From: Thioploca ingrica
GTDB taxonomy: Bacteria; Pseudomonadota; Gammaproteobacteria; Beggiatoales; Beggiatoaceae
Assembly (NCBI GenBank): GCA_000828835.1
Contig: AP014633.1
Coordinates: forward strand, 4,712,001 to 4,776,000
Length of the DNA stretch: 64,000 nucleotides
Reading direction: 5' to 3'
Part shown: positions 1 to 8,365 of the stretch, in pieces
Position numbering within the stretch: position 1 is the first letter of the stretch
How the letters are laid out: every line of letters starts with the position of its first letter
Notes under the pieces: generated by a model
The model's database searches: none
What the model saw: the letters and a program-made list of their open reading frames with translations, nothing else
Told to the model about the DNA's origin: nothing
Position numbers and translations under genes: made by a program

Positions 1-61
1 ATATATTCCTCAAATTCAACTGTAAGGAAATTAAGTGAATACAATACTTAATTTGGGGATA

Positions 62-94
62 AAGATTGTAACGGTTGTATACCGCTACAATCTT
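62..94. repeat. Strong hairpin in gene-free left end
   Basis: AAGATTGTA (62-70) pairs with TACAATCTT (86-94), with an extra CGG/CCG pairing inside. It is followed on the plus strand by GTTTGT, a poor T-tract, so it may be a weak terminator for a gene lying left of the window. The rest of 95-240 shows nothing recognisable. Confidence 0.4.
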
Positions 95-270
95 GTTTGT
101 CAGGTTCCCAATCCGCGAGACTGAATTTCAGTTTTGGTCTGAGTCGATGATGGAAACCTCCTTGATTATAGTGACAAGTTTTATGCCAAATATTAACTTA
201 CTGTTTATTAAGTACTTGTTAAAATAACCTTACTAAAGTAGGGTGTGCAAAATGAACAGTTTTGTCGATA

Positions 271-403
271 TTTTTTAATAAAATATTTCTTATTTTCAAC
301 TCATTAAGTTAAAAAACTGTCTAAAATCAACACCTGTTCATTTTCAACACTTTTTTCGAGCTTTTTTAATAAAATATTTTTTATTTTCAATTTATTAAGT
401 CAA
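271..403. repeat. Imperfect 42-bp AT-rich direct repeat pair
   Basis: A block of T-run, AATAAAATAT and TTATTTTCAA followed by an ATTAAGT end occurs at 271-314 and again at 362-403. The pair lies inside an inverted pair AAAATGAACAG (249-259) / CTGTTCATTTT (334-344). No coding potential is seen. Function is unknown. Confidence 0.5.
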
Positions 404-404
404 G

Positions 405-486
405 TAGCTTGGATAAAACGAAGTGAAATCCAGGAGGGGAATTATGATGGCTTCCCTGGATTCCGCTACGCTTCATCCAGGCTACA
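405..486. repeat. Inverted repeat with GTAGCCTGGAT...ATCCAGG ends
   Basis: The sequence at 405-434 (GTAGCTTGGATAAAACGAAG onward to ATCCAGG) is an imperfect inverted copy of 455-486 (CCTGGATTCCGCTACGCTTC onward to CAGGCTAC). A third relative forms a hairpin at 20580-20620. This is a dispersed palindromic repeat type. No gene is present. Confidence 0.5.
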
Positions 487-489
487 TTA

Positions 490-604
490 CAATGCCATTA
501 AGTTAAGGAAAAATTCCCCATCCTTAGTAATGAGAGGGTTTGGGGGTGGTTGTGAACCGATTGAATGAGATAAATTTTTTCAACTGACTAACTTAATGGC
601 AGTG
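490..604. mobile_element. MITE-like element, family 1, complete copy A
   Basis: The left end is CAATGCCATTAAGTTAAG and the right end is the imperfect reverse complement CTAACTTAATGGCAGTG. The inside shares the ACCGATTGAATGAGATAAA-type core with the copies at 47774-47928 and 58525-58678 but is shorter. No transposase and no clear target duplication are seen at this copy. Confidence 0.6.
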
Positions 605-644
605 CAGCGTCAGCCGGGAATTGCCAACCGACTTAACTTATTTT

Positions 645-1730
645 TCACTTTCCTTCCTTTTGATCAAGCGAGGTGATATTACGATTATCCATTTTGTTAG
701 CTAATACTTCTTTAGCGATATCACTAATACCACTAATGGAACCAATCAGGTTAGCGGCTTCAAGCGGTATCATAATGAGTTTTTGATTATCAGCACTGGC
801 AATACTTTGTAAAGCTTCAATATATCTTAGGGCAATAAAATAATTAATCGCTTGAATATCCCCTTTCATCAACGCTTGTGACACAAGCATAGTAGCTTTA
901 GCTTCAGCGGCTGCCAGTCTTTCTCGTGCTTGTGCATCGTGGTTAGCCGAATCACCACGAGACTCAGCATCGAGTAGTTCGGCTTCTCTACGCGCTTGTG
1001 CTTTTAAGATTTCTGCCGATTTGAAACCTTCTGCTCTTAAAATATCCGAGATTTTTTCACCTTCTGCTTTGAGAATTAAAGCTTGTTTTTCGCCTTCGGC
1101 TTTTTCAACTGCCGATTTTCTTTGTCCTTCTGCTTCTAAAATAACCGCCCGCTTTTCCCGTTCAGCTTTCATTTGTCTTGCCATGGCTTCGACTAAATCT
1201 GGCTGTGGGGAAATATCTTTAATTTCTATCCGAATGATTTTAATGCCCCAAGGATCGGTCGCTTCATCAACGACTTTAAACAATTTTTCATTAATCTCAT
1301 CGCGTTTAGACAGTAAATCATCCAAATTCATAGAACCCATCACGGTACGAAGGTTAGTAATCGTTAAGTGCATGATAGCTTCGCTTAAATTACTCACTTC
1401 ATAGGTTGATTTTTTCGCATCAAAAACCCGGTAGAACACCACACCATCCACTGTGATCATGGCATTATCCTGAGTGATAACTTCTTGGCGAGGAACATCC
1501 ATCACTTGTTCCCGCATATCAATTTCATTGCTAATTTGTTCAATAATTGGCCACCGCCAATTAAAACCGGGTTCTAAAATTCGGTTATATTTGCCAAAAC
1601 GTTCAACTGTACATTGCTTGCCTTGGGAAATAAATTGAATCCCAAAATAAATGAATAATGCCAATAAAATGGCAACAACAGCACTGCTGAGAATAAGTGC
1701 TAAGAAAATAACTGATTCAATTCCGGTCAC
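645..1730 (-). CDS. SPFH/Band 7 stomatin-like protein (QmcA/paraslipin type)
   Basis: This 361-residue protein is a stomatin/prohibitin-type membrane scaffold. A transmembrane helix occupies about residues 8-34, followed by an SPFH core (about 40-200, with VERFGKYNRILEPGFNW and the DISPQPDLVEAM element). An Ala/Glu/Lys coiled coil with repeated AEGEK/AEGQR units follows (about 205-290), then a hydrophobic tail. Length and order fit the QmcA/YbbK group, which act as oligomeric scaffolds in the inner membrane. No NfeD-type partner protease gene is adjacent, although that pairing is common. The start is GTG at 1728-1730, preceded by an AGGAAC ribosome site. The gene stands alone and ends next to the repeat field at 1-604. 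Confidence 0.9.
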   Translation of the reverse strand: MTGIESVIFLALILSSAVVAILLALFIYFGIQFISQGKQCTVERFGKYNRILEPGFNWRWPIIEQISNEIDMREQVMDVPRQEVITQDNAMITVDGVVFYRVFDAKKSTYEVSNLSEAIMHLTITNLRTVMGSMNLDDLLSKRDEINEKLFKVVDEATDPWGIKIIRIEIKDISPQPDLVEAMARQMKAEREKRAVILEAEGQRKSAVEKAEGEKQALILKAEGEKISDILRAEGFKSAEILKAQARREAELLDAESRGDSANHDAQARERLAAAEAKATMLVSQALMKGDIQAINYFIALRYIEALQSIASADNQKLIMIPLEAANLIGSISGISDIAKEVLANKMDNRNITSLDQKEGK

Positions 1731-1770
1731 ACAGTGTTCCTACACAAAAATGATACTTAACTTATCACAA

Positions 1771-2586
1771 TTATAGAGTGGTTTTTTCTCTCGCCACCCG
1801 ATTCAGACAACATTTTTTATATTTTTTACCACTACCACAGAGACAAGGATCATTTCTACCTATTTTGATTGGATCCCGCTGAGGGGGAACTAAGCCATAT
1901 TTTTCAGCTAAACTCGGGTAGGTGGGTGGTTGGGAACGGTGGTCTCGAAGTCCTAAATCGATTTCGACATCTTCTAGATCTCCCATAATGGTACAATCCA
2001 CATAATCTTCATTATAAGCTTGTCTAATAGTCGCTAGCGATTCTATCGCTTTCAAGTCAGCCAAGTAAGTAATTAAAAATCCATTTAATTCCGGATCATT
2101 ATGGGTAAATTTTTCGAGTTGTTGGGTCAAAGCTAAGACACAGGCTATGCGCGCCTCGGAATAAGTATTACCAATCTTTTCTAGACTGCAAGCGGCATTT
2201 ATTCGCGGATAAACGCCGTGCGATTTATTCCCCAAATACTCAGCTAAAGCCGGGATAGCCTTGACTCCAATTAAGCCATAAACCACCGGCAATTCTTCCG
2301 TAATCCAATCATCTTCTTCAGAAAATAAACTCATTAAAGGCGTTATCGCGGCTTCCGCATGTAATTGAGCTAAAGTACGCCACGCATGAACTGGTGCCCA
2401 AGTCGCTAAATTTTCTGAATCACCCCAAAACAGTTCTTTATCGATAGCCATTTGCACTAATTCGGCAACCTGTGCTGTGGTAAAGCCCAGTTCCAGATAA
2501 TTAGGCCATTTTTTAAAATGAGAATTAGCCCAATCACATTCACCATAGGTCAGTAACTGAGTAGTAGGATAGGTGTAGTTATTCAT
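1771..2586 (-). CDS. DUF1186-like protein with C-terminal SEC-C zinc motif
   Basis: This is a 271-residue cytosolic protein. Residues about 10-225 look like helical HEAT-type repeats of the DUF1186 kind (for example AACSLEKIGNTYSEARIACV). The C-terminus carries a textbook SEC-C motif around residues 242-262: GRNDPCLCGSGKKYKKCC, with the C-x-C-x8-C-C zinc ligands. SEC-C occurs at the end of SecA and on many orphan proteins and binds zinc; in SecA it contacts SecB and the ribosome. The substrate of this protein is unknown. ATG at 2584-2586. The stop is 40 bases from the start of the stomatin-like gene, so they may be co-transcribed. Confidence 0.75.
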   Translation of the reverse strand: MNNYTYPTTQLLTYGECDWANSHFKKWPNYLELGFTTAQVAELVQMAIDKELFWGDSENLATWAPVHAWRTLAQLHAEAAITPLMSLFSEEDDWITEELPVVYGLIGVKAIPALAEYLGNKSHGVYPRINAACSLEKIGNTYSEARIACVLALTQQLEKFTHNDPELNGFLITYLADLKAIESLATIRQAYNEDYVDCTIMGDLEDVEIDLGLRDHRSQPPTYPSLAEKYGLVPPQRDPIKIGRNDPCLCGSGKKYKKCCLNRVAREKTTL

Positions 2587-2846
2587 ATTAATGACTTGTA
2601 ATTAAAATTAAAATCGTAACTGATAGTCATTCAACTATAAACTCTATTAATTAAACGCTAAAAAGGTTAAACTAAAAAATGTTTAGAAAATTTTAGTTTA
2701 GACCGCTGTTTTGAAAGCGACCCAAAATTGGTAATGCCAAATAAGTAGTGATTTTAGGGTAACCAGAGATTGCAACTTTGGGTTGGCAAACTAACTCCAC
2801 TACTAATTGAGTACCACCGAAAAATCTTCTCAAGAAATTACTTTTT

Positions 2847-3581
2847 GTGCTAACCGCTTTTCTAGCTATGATGAACTTATTTAGTAAAAATAAAACCGTT
2901 AAGTCTCCATTAGCAACTTCACCTCAGTTAATAACCACACCGTTGAATTATCAAATTACTTATAACCCACTGCCTCATAAAAGTATCAACCAATTACCCC
3001 CTCAAGTAAAAGAGCAGTTGGAAGAATTATACAATCTGATTCAAAAACAACCACAACAGACTATTCAACCGTTACTGGATCTCATTACCCAATATCCCAA
3101 TGTACCGGTTTTTTATAATTACCTCAATGTGGCTTATGAAATGACCGGACAACCAGAAAAAGCTTATACTATTTTAAAAGCAGTGTATCAAAAGCATCCG
3201 GATTATCTCTTTGCCAGAACCAATTACGCTTTTTATTGTTTAAAAAACCATCTTCCGGAAAAAATTCCAGTTATTTTTGATCATCATTTTGATTTAAAAT
3301 CCCTCTATCCACAGCGGAAGGTTTTTCATATTACTGAATTTACTGCATTTACTACAGTGATGGCGTTATATCACCACGAAATCGGTCGTCAACCAGCCGC
3401 TGAGAAGTACTATCAACTGTTAAAACAGATCGTACCTAACAATCAGATGACTAAAACCGTTAAACGTTATTTGCATCCGAGTTTATTACAACGGTTACTA
3501 ATGCAACTGGTCCAAATCTGGGCTACACGACAACGTTGTCAGCCTCCATCGAGATCCAGTGATTATTTCAAGCATTTTTAA
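2847..3581 (+). CDS. TPR-type hypothetical protein
   Basis: Up to 244 residues. The frame opens with GTG at 2847, but ATG at 2868 or 2871 gives a more usual start; no clear ribosome site separates them. After a low-complexity N-terminus comes a Pro/Gln-rich stretch. Helical repeats resembling tetratricopeptide units follow (about residues 65-215: VPVFYNYLNVAYEMTGQPEK, then FARTNYAFYCLKNH). No signal peptide is clear. It lies 45 bases upstream of gspM on the same strand, so the two may be co-expressed. The family is not recognised. Confidence 0.6.
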   Translation: MLTAFLAMMNLFSKNKTVKSPLATSPQLITTPLNYQITYNPLPHKSINQLPPQVKEQLEELYNLIQKQPQQTIQPLLDLITQYPNVPVFYNYLNVAYEMTGQPEKAYTILKAVYQKHPDYLFARTNYAFYCLKNHLPEKIPVIFDHHFDLKSLYPQRKVFHITEFTAFTTVMALYHHEIGRQPAAEKYYQLLKQIVPNNQMTKTVKRYLHPSLLQRLLMQLVQIWATRQRCQPPSRSSDYFKHF

Positions 3582-3626
3582 CAATAGCGCCGCTATTTAT
3601 TATAACTGATTGATTTTAAATTATAA

Positions 3627-4115
3627 ATGAATTGGTTTGTTAACTTAAGTTACCGGGAACGTTGGGTATTGCTAACGGGTTCAGTGTTATTGGTCTTCAT
3701 TTTAAGCTATTTTGGGTGGTGGCAACCCTTTATGGCTACTCAGGTTCAACTGACCCATATCATTGCTAGTCAACAAAAAACTTTACAATGGATGACGACG
3801 GCTGCAGCAGAGATACAACAATTACGTCAACAATCTCCTCATTCTACTTCATCAACCAATTCACCGTCGTTATTAGCTTTAATTGATAAAAGTATGCGGC
3901 AGGGTGCTCTAAACTCGGTCAGTAAGCGCATTGAATCTAAAGGTAATCAAGAAGTACAAATGGCCTTTGAAACGGTTAGCTTTACTGAATTAATGCACTG
4001 GTTAGAGCAACTTTACAATCAATATCAAGTTCAAGTGGATTCTATCCATATTGAACGGTTAGCACTTCCTGATAATGTCAAAGTACGTTTAACCTTGAAA
4101 ATGGATATTAAGTAG
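3627..4115 (+). CDS. gspM: Type II secretion system protein M (GspM-like)
   Basis: This 162-residue protein has a short cytoplasmic N-terminus, one transmembrane helix (about residues 13-32), a coiled region and a small ferredoxin-like periplasmic domain, ending in VRLTLKMDIK. This matches the length and layout of GspM/PulM, the inner-membrane partner of GspL in the type II secretion assembly platform. GspL and the other gsp genes are not nearby; the left neighbour is a TPR-like gene. It is therefore either an orphan of a split operon or a copy. The TAG stop (4113-4115) lies in a dispersed repeat (GTAGGGGCGAACC, 4112-4140). Function is assigned by layout rather than by catalytic residues. Confidence 0.65.
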   Translation: MNWFVNLSYRERWVLLTGSVLLVFILSYFGWWQPFMATQVQLTHIIASQQKTLQWMTTAAAEIQQLRQQSPHSTSSTNSPSLLALIDKSMRQGALNSVSKRIESKGNQEVQMAFETVSFTELMHWLEQLYNQYQVQVDSIHIERLALPDNVKVRLTLKMDIK

Positions 4116-4145
4116 GGGCGAACCAACGTGTTCACCCTAACCATT

Positions 4146-4610
4146 TCAAAAAGCTAATGCCAAAATTAAAGCATCTTCACGTTTGTTAGTCCCGTTGGGA
4201 TAATAATTTTTTCGCAATCCGACCTGATTAAATCCCATTTGTTGATAAAGACTAATAGCGGCTTGATTAGAGATACGGACTTCTAAAAATACCGTATCCG
4301 TTTGGTGCTGTTTTGCTATCTTGAGCAATTGCTTCAAGATCCGCCGTCCATAACCACAACATTGAAAGTGAGGGTGGACACAAAGGTTTAAGAGATGTGC
4401 TTCGCCTGCCGCAATGGACATCAATCCATAACCGACTATCTGATAATCTAATTCTAAAACCCAAGCTTGATAGCCTACGCGTAGACAATCCCTGAAATTC
4501 AGCTTGCTCCAAGGCAGAGGATAAGCCGCCATTTCAATTTCTAGAACGGTTGGTAAATCCGCTGCTTGCATGGGGCGTAAGCGGGTCTTGAAAGCTAAAA
4601 CGGCACTCAT
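4146..4610 (-). CDS. rimI: Ribosomal-protein-alanine N-acetyltransferase
   Basis: This GNAT-fold enzyme acetylates the N-terminal alanine of ribosomal protein S18 using acetyl-CoA. About 154 residues from the chosen ATG at 4608-4610. A longer frame exists upstream but would run deep into udg. The chosen ATG gives the typical ATGA overlap with the udg stop (4607-4609) and begins [14 protein letters not shown]. The acetyl-CoA site is HPHFQCCGYGRRIL, and the C-terminal GNAT strand-helix is NQAAISLYQQMGF with the RimI-like RKNYYP element. The udg-rimI order is common in gammaproteobacteria. Confidence 0.9.
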   Translation of the reverse strand: MSAVLAFKTRLRPMQAADLPTVLEIEMAAYPLPWSKLNFRDCLRVGYQAWVLELDYQIVGYGLMSIAAGEAHLLNLCVHPHFQCCGYGRRILKQLLKIAKQHQTDTVFLEVRISNQAAISLYQQMGFNQVGLRKNYYPNGTNKREDALILALAF

Positions 4611-5374
4611 GATTTCAATAGCGTCATTTGTTGACAAATAAATTGTAAGTCTTGCCAAGCTCGACGTTTTTCAGTTGGGCGACGTAACAAGTAAGCCGGA
4701 TGATAAGTCGCTATCAATGGGATACTCAGATGGGCATATTCAAAACGTCGACCGCGTAATTGACCAATTGGCTCAGCGGTCGCTAATAAATGTTGAGCAG
4801 CAATTCGACCGAGTGCAATAATTAATTTTGGTTTAACTAAAGCCAGTTGTTGTTGTAAAAAGAGGTTACAACGGGTTGATTCTTCATGAGTAGGATTACG
4901 ATTATTCGGTGGGCGACATTTAACGATATTAGCAATATAAACTTCTTCTCGGCGTAATCCGATTGCATAAAGCATGGCATTTAATAATTGTCCCGCACGA
5001 CCAACAAAGGGTTCACCTTGCGCATCTTCTTCAGCACCGGGTGCTTCACCAATGAACATCCAATCCGCTTGTCGGTTACCTACTCCCAGTACAGTTTGAG
5101 TTCGAGTTTGATGTAATGGGCAAGCGGTGCAAGTGCTGACTTGTTGTTGCAGTGTTTTCCAATCGATCTTAATTGGAATCGTTTGGGTTTCTCGTTGCGA
5201 AGGGTCTAATGAAGAGGGGATCACGACTTCAAGTGGTGGTGATGTCGTTAAAGTCTCATTGACAGATGTAATCGGTTCTGCCAATGAGATAAAAGGGGGT
5301 CGCCGTACCCACACCGTTATTCCCATGGTGTTAAGGTACTGATGATGGCGATTCTTAATCATCGTGACTGTCAT
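4607..5374 (-). CDS. Family 4 uracil-DNA glycosylase (4Fe-4S)
   Basis: This enzyme removes uracil from DNA in base excision repair. Of its 255 residues, 1-75 form a weakly conserved extension. The catalytic domain has [20 protein letters not shown] (109-128) and the HPAYLL motif (225-230). Cysteines at 82, 85, 153 and 169 fit the four ligands of the iron-sulfur cluster seen in family 4 enzymes. The N-terminal extension is usual in proteobacterial members. It overlaps rimI by 4 bases and starts one base after the leuA stop, so leuA, udg and rimI may form one minus-strand transcript. Confidence 0.92.
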   Translation of the reverse strand: MTVTMIKNRHHQYLNTMGITVWVRRPPFISLAEPITSVNETLTTSPPLEVVIPSSLDPSQRETQTIPIKIDWKTLQQQVSTCTACPLHQTRTQTVLGVGNRQADWMFIGEAPGAEEDAQGEPFVGRAGQLLNAMLYAIGLRREEVYIANIVKCRPPNNRNPTHEESTRCNLFLQQQLALVKPKLIIALGRIAAQHLLATAEPIGQLRGRRFEYAHLSIPLIATYHPAYLLRRPTEKRRAWQDLQFICQQMTLLKS

Positions 5375-5375
5375 T

Positions 5376-6923
5376 TTAGACTGGTGCAGCGACCTTTTGT
5401 GGATGTTTTCGATCCACTGGCGTTAACATTTTATTGAGTGCATTGAGATAAGCTTTAGCCGAAGCAATCACAATATCGGTATCAGCACCCTGTCCATTCA
5501 CAATTTGGCCCTCTTTTTCTAAACGGACACTGACTTCCCCCTGGGCGTCGGTACCCCCGGTCACGCTATTGACAGAATACACTAATAACCGGCTTTCACT
5601 GTTAACTAAAGCTTCTATCGCTTTAAAGGTAGCGTCAACCGGACCACTGCCCTGAGCAGCGACGCTATTTTCAACACTATCCATGTTTAAAGTGAGATTG
5701 GCGCAAGGCGTTTCCCCCATTTCCGAACACACTTTAAGCGCAACTAATTTGATCCGCTCATGTTCGCTGGTAAGCGTATCGGTCACTAAAGCTTGCAAAT
5801 CATCATCATAAATCTCATGTTTTTTATCCGCAAGTGCTTTAAACCGAGCAAAGGCAGCGTTCAACGCCTCTTCTGACTCAAATTCAATATTGATTTGTTT
5901 CAACCGCTCCCGGAAAGCGTTACGTCCTGAATGTTTGCCTAACACCATTCGATTGGCATGCCAGCCCACCTCTTCTGCGCGCATAATCTCATAAGTTTGA
6001 CGATGCTTAATCACCCCATCTTGATGAATACCCGATTCATGAGCAAAAGCATTAGCGCCAACAATCGCTTTATTCGGTTGTACCGGGAAACCCGTAATGT
6101 TAGACACTAAGCGCGAGCAAGTTAAAATTTGCGTGGTATCTAAATCGGTATGGCAAGTGAAAACGTCTTGGCGGGTACGAACAGCCATGACAACTTCTTC
6201 TAAAGCCGCGTTACCGGCTCTTTCACCTAACCCATTGATAGTACACTCAACTTGCCGGGCACCATTCATAACAGCAGCAAGAGAATTCGCTACGGCTAAT
6301 CCTAAATCATTGTGGCAATGCACCGAAAAAATCGCGCGGTCAGAATTGGGAATCCGTTCGCGTAATTCTGCCATTAATTTGCCAAACCGATCCGGTAAGG
6401 TATAACCCACCGTATCAGGAATATTAATAGTGGTGGCACCGGCATTAATTACCGCTTCAATAATACGGCATAAAAAATCAGTTTCTGAACGTCCGGCATC
6501 CTCTGGTGAAAATTCAACATTATCAGTATATTGGCGTGCACGTTTCACCGCTTGCACCGCTTGTTCTAATACCTGTTGCGGTGACATGTGTAATTTCATT
6601 TCCATATGCACGGGTGAGGTCGCAATAAAAGTGTGGATGCGAGCAGAAACGGCTCCTTTAAGTGCTTCGGCAGCACAATCAATATCTTTATCAAGCGCGC
6701 GTGCTAATCCACAAACGGTACTATCTTTAATCGTATTAGCAACGGCTTGAACTGCCGCGAAATCACCCGGACTGGCTACTGGAAAACCCGCTTCAATCAC
6801 ATCGACACGTAATTTTTCCAATGCCTTAGCAATACGAACTTTTTCCTCTTTCGTCATGGAAGCGCCGGGACTTTGTTCGCCATCGCGTAAAGTGGTATCA
6901 AAAATAATGAGTTTATCAGTCAT
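5376..6923 (-). CDS. leuA: 2-isopropylmalate synthase
   Basis: This enzyme condenses acetyl-CoA with 2-oxoisovalerate, the first committed step of leucine synthesis. It has 515 residues. The DRE-TIM active site is [12 protein letters not shown] (9-20), the metal site is HCHND (H202, H204), and GLGERAGN follows. The C-terminal LeuA dimer/regulatory domain (about 390-510) contains [21 protein letters not shown] and binds leucine for feedback inhibition in this family. Full length, ATG at 6921-6923. The roughly 600-base upstream region contains a possible Leu-codon leader and hairpins, so attenuation is possible. Confidence 0.97.
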   Translation of the reverse strand: MTDKLIIFDTTLRDGEQSPGASMTKEEKVRIAKALEKLRVDVIEAGFPVASPGDFAAVQAVANTIKDSTVCGLARALDKDIDCAAEALKGAVSARIHTFIATSPVHMEMKLHMSPQQVLEQAVQAVKRARQYTDNVEFSPEDAGRSETDFLCRIIEAVINAGATTINIPDTVGYTLPDRFGKLMAELRERIPNSDRAIFSVHCHNDLGLAVANSLAAVMNGARQVECTINGLGERAGNAALEEVVMAVRTRQDVFTCHTDLDTTQILTCSRLVSNITGFPVQPNKAIVGANAFAHESGIHQDGVIKHRQTYEIMRAEEVGWHANRMVLGKHSGRNAFRERLKQINIEFESEEALNAAFARFKALADKKHEIYDDDLQALVTDTLTSEHERIKLVALKVCSEMGETPCANLTLNMDSVENSVAAQGSGPVDATFKAIEALVNSESRLLVYSVNSVTGGTDAQGEVSVRLEKEGQIVNGQGADTDIVIASAKAYLNALNKMLTPVDRKHPQKVAAPV

Positions 6924-7019
6924 AATAATGGCTCCGCTACTCTGAGTAGGTAAAATTGTTTACGTAAGAAATTATTAAAATCGAGTTGGCGTTATTCGCT
7001 AACGCGAGGAGAGTATGCT

Positions 7020-7166
7020 ATTTACTGCCCGCTAGGGCAGCAGCAATCGGAGTAGCTGCCAATAATAAGAAAGTGGGAAACTCAAGACCGAAGGACACCC
7101 CCTCCTTTGCCCATTAAAGGCATGAGGCTTGCGCGGTTGGCTGCGAAAGTGATTGGAGTCCCTCAT
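7020..7166 (-). promoter_or_regulatory. Possible leuA leader: short frame ending in a Leu-codon run plus hairpin
   Basis: On the minus strand an ATG at 7166 opens a 44-codon frame that ends LLRLLLP-stop at 7032, with five leucine codons in the last seven (CTA CTC CGA TTG CTG CTG CCC). A stem CTGCCC/GGGCAG (7025-7030 and 7035-7040) overlaps the stop. A second stem (GCGTTA/TAACGC, about 6985-7005) follows before leuA. This is the layout of a leucine attenuator. However, the ATG lacks a good ribosome site, and the AGGAGG within (about 7101-7108) is badly spaced for this frame. No clear terminator with a T-run follows. Weak but suggestive. Confidence 0.3.
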
Positions 7167-7245
7167 GAATAAAATTTAAGTCCAGTAGTAGATGTGTTCA
7201 GATAATAATAGACATTATTTTATTATTTGCCAAGACTTATTGATG

Positions 7246-7270
7246 AAAAAATCTCATCGAGTGAGATGAG
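7246..7270 (-). terminator. Terminator-like hairpin with T-run upstream of leuA (minus strand)
   Basis: Read on the minus strand, CTCATC-TCACTC-GATGAG-A is followed by six T residues (7251-7246). The stem is short, but the form is that of an intrinsic terminator or attenuator. A TATAAT hexamer on the minus strand (7326-7321) lies about 50 bases upstream. It may belong to a leuA leader transcript. Confidence 0.35.
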
Positions 7271-7293
7271 CCAATTGGTTTAAGGAGAAATTC

Positions 7294-7341
7294 ATGAACG
7301 TGTGTCAATCTCAAGTGAGAATTATACGCACACTAGTTTAG
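7294..7341 (+). CDS. Possible 15-residue leader-like small ORF
   Basis: ATG at 7294 is preceded by AAGGAG (7282-7287) at ideal spacing. It encodes 15 residues (MNVCQSQVRIIRTLV). The frame is short, so chance is a real possibility. It points toward the OsmC gene at 7528. No known leader family is recognised. Confidence 0.2.
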   Translation: MNVCQSQVRIIRTLV

Positions 7342-7499
7342 TTGGTACATCAAATTGAACCACATAAAAGGGAGGAATTCCTTAAGTTAAAGGCAGGGTG
7401 GTATTGGGTGTCTTAGGTGTCACCTTAACGCACTATAGCAGATTTAATATGTTAAAATATTTTTTCATTAGCTAATTTACTTTAAATACAGACAAGGAG

Positions 7500-7516
7500 C
7501 GGTGGAATTTCCACCG
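7500..7516 (+). promoter_or_regulatory. Compact stem just upstream of the OsmC-like start
   Basis: CGGTGGAA-T-TTCCACCG is an almost perfect palindrome ending 12 bases before the ATG at 7528. It directly follows an AAGGAG (7494-7499), which is too far from that ATG to serve it. It could be an operator or an RNA hairpin affecting translation. Confidence 0.3.
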
Positions 7517-7527
7517 GTTAAGGTTCG

Positions 7528-7965
7528 ATGAAAGCACGTATTAAATGGATTGAAAATGCTTGTCTTCTTGCTGAGGCAGATAGCGGTCATGGCATGATTA
7601 TAGATGGTGCTCCAGAAATTGGTGGACGCAACCTAGGTGTACGTCCAATGGAAATGATGTTGATGGGATTAGGTGGTTGCACCGCTATGGATGTGCTCAG
7701 TATTCTAAAAAAACAACGCCAGAATGTGACTCAATGTATCATTGAAGTTGAAGGTCAACGTCGTGAGGAACATCCAAGGATTTTCACAGAAATTCGCGTT
7801 CACTTCAAAATAACGGGTTATAATTTGAAAGCCACTCAAGTTAAGAAAGCAATTGATTTATCTGCAGAAAAATACTGCTCTGTTGCTGCTATGTTAGGTC
7901 AAATGGCTAAAATAATTCATGACTATGAAATAATGGAAGAAAATCCTGAAATAACCACCAATTAA
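7528..7965 (+). CDS. yhfA: OsmC family protein, YhfA type
   Basis: This 145-residue OsmC-fold protein is close in sequence to the E. coli YhfA subgroup: MKARIKWIE start, RPMEMMLMGLGGCTAMDV, RREEHPRIFTEI and AIDLSAEKYCSVAAML. The two conserved cysteines (C51 and C117) are those that act in peroxide reduction in OsmC/Ohr proteins, though YhfA's own substrate is not established. In many gammaproteobacteria this gene sits near speD and crp; here speD follows after a tRNA gene. That supports the assignment. The function is probably thiol-dependent peroxide handling, by family inference. Confidence 0.85.
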   Translation: MKARIKWIENACLLAEADSGHGMIIDGAPEIGGRNLGVRPMEMMLMGLGGCTAMDVLSILKKQRQNVTQCIIEVEGQRREEHPRIFTEIRVHFKITGYNLKATQVKKAIDLSAEKYCSVAAMLGQMAKIIHDYEIMEENPEITTN

Positions 7966-8104
7966 GGTTTAAAACTGGACTAATTTGAATTGTTATTTTT
8001 TTGCTTGACATTGTATTCTTGAATCTTCATAATACACGCCGTTTTTAGTTATATTTGATACGGTTAAGATTTTTCCAGAGGCCGGTAAAAAGTCTTAAAT
8101 AAGA

Positions 8105-8134
8105 GTTGACTTTTTTCATGCAACTCTTCATAAT
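8105..8134 (+). promoter_or_regulatory. Sigma-70 type promoter for tRNA-Met
   Basis: TTGACT (8105-8110), an 18-base spacer and CATAAT (8129-8134) lie 24 bases before the tRNA 5' end, which would give a short leader. A stem AAGAGTTG/CAACTCTT (8101-8108, 8121-8128) overlaps the promoter. Confidence 0.5.
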
Positions 8135-8158
8135 CCCAAAAGTATGGCAATTCATATT

Positions 8159-8235
8159 GGCTATGTAGCTTAGACGGTTAGAGCGCAGCACTCATAATGC
8201 TGAGGCCGGTGGTTCGAGTCCACCCATAGCCACCA
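8159..8235 (+). tRNA. tRNA-Met (CAT), elongator type
   Basis: This is a 77-base cloverleaf. The acceptor stem GGCTATG pairs with CATAGCC, with ACCA encoded at the end. The D-arm is GCTTAGACGGTTAGAGC. The anticodon stem CAGCA/TGCTG closes the loop CTCATAA with anticodon CAT. The T-arm contains GGTTCGAGTCC. The G1-C72 pair and overall similarity to E. coli metT/metU argue for elongator methionine rather than initiator or the Ile(CAT) species, though an Ile2 tRNA with modified CAT cannot be fully excluded. Confidence 0.93.
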
Positions 8236-8281
8236 TCTTTTTCTTAGATAATTGATAACACACTGTTAGGGAGCTTAGCTT

Positions 8282-8365
8282 ATGCAAAGACCAGCCTCTA
8301 CATGTGGCATCAACCACATCTTGATGTTTACTCATCTGTTCATAGATCACCTCTTTTTTAGGTGA
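8282..8365 (+). promoter_or_regulatory. Possible speD upstream small ORF with hairpins
   Basis: An ATG at 8282 has AGGGAG eight bases upstream and encodes 27 residues (starts MQRPASTCGINHILM). Two stems fall inside it: ATGTGG/CCACAT (8302-8319), and TCACCT/AGGTGA around a T-run (8347-8365) whose 3' arm holds the stop codon. The remaining 8366-8689 before speD shows only small hairpins and no gene. A regulatory leader for speD is possible, as is chance. Confidence 0.25.

Noticed and set aside
1021-1404. 127-residue plus-strand frame opposite the stomatin-like gene
   Set aside because: It is the antisense of the Ala/Glu/Lys coiled-coil repeat, with low complexity and no ribosome site.
4146-4658. 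Longer RimI start at 4658
   Set aside because: It would run 50 bases into udg and adds an unrelated N-terminus; the ATGA overlap start at 4610 is typical.
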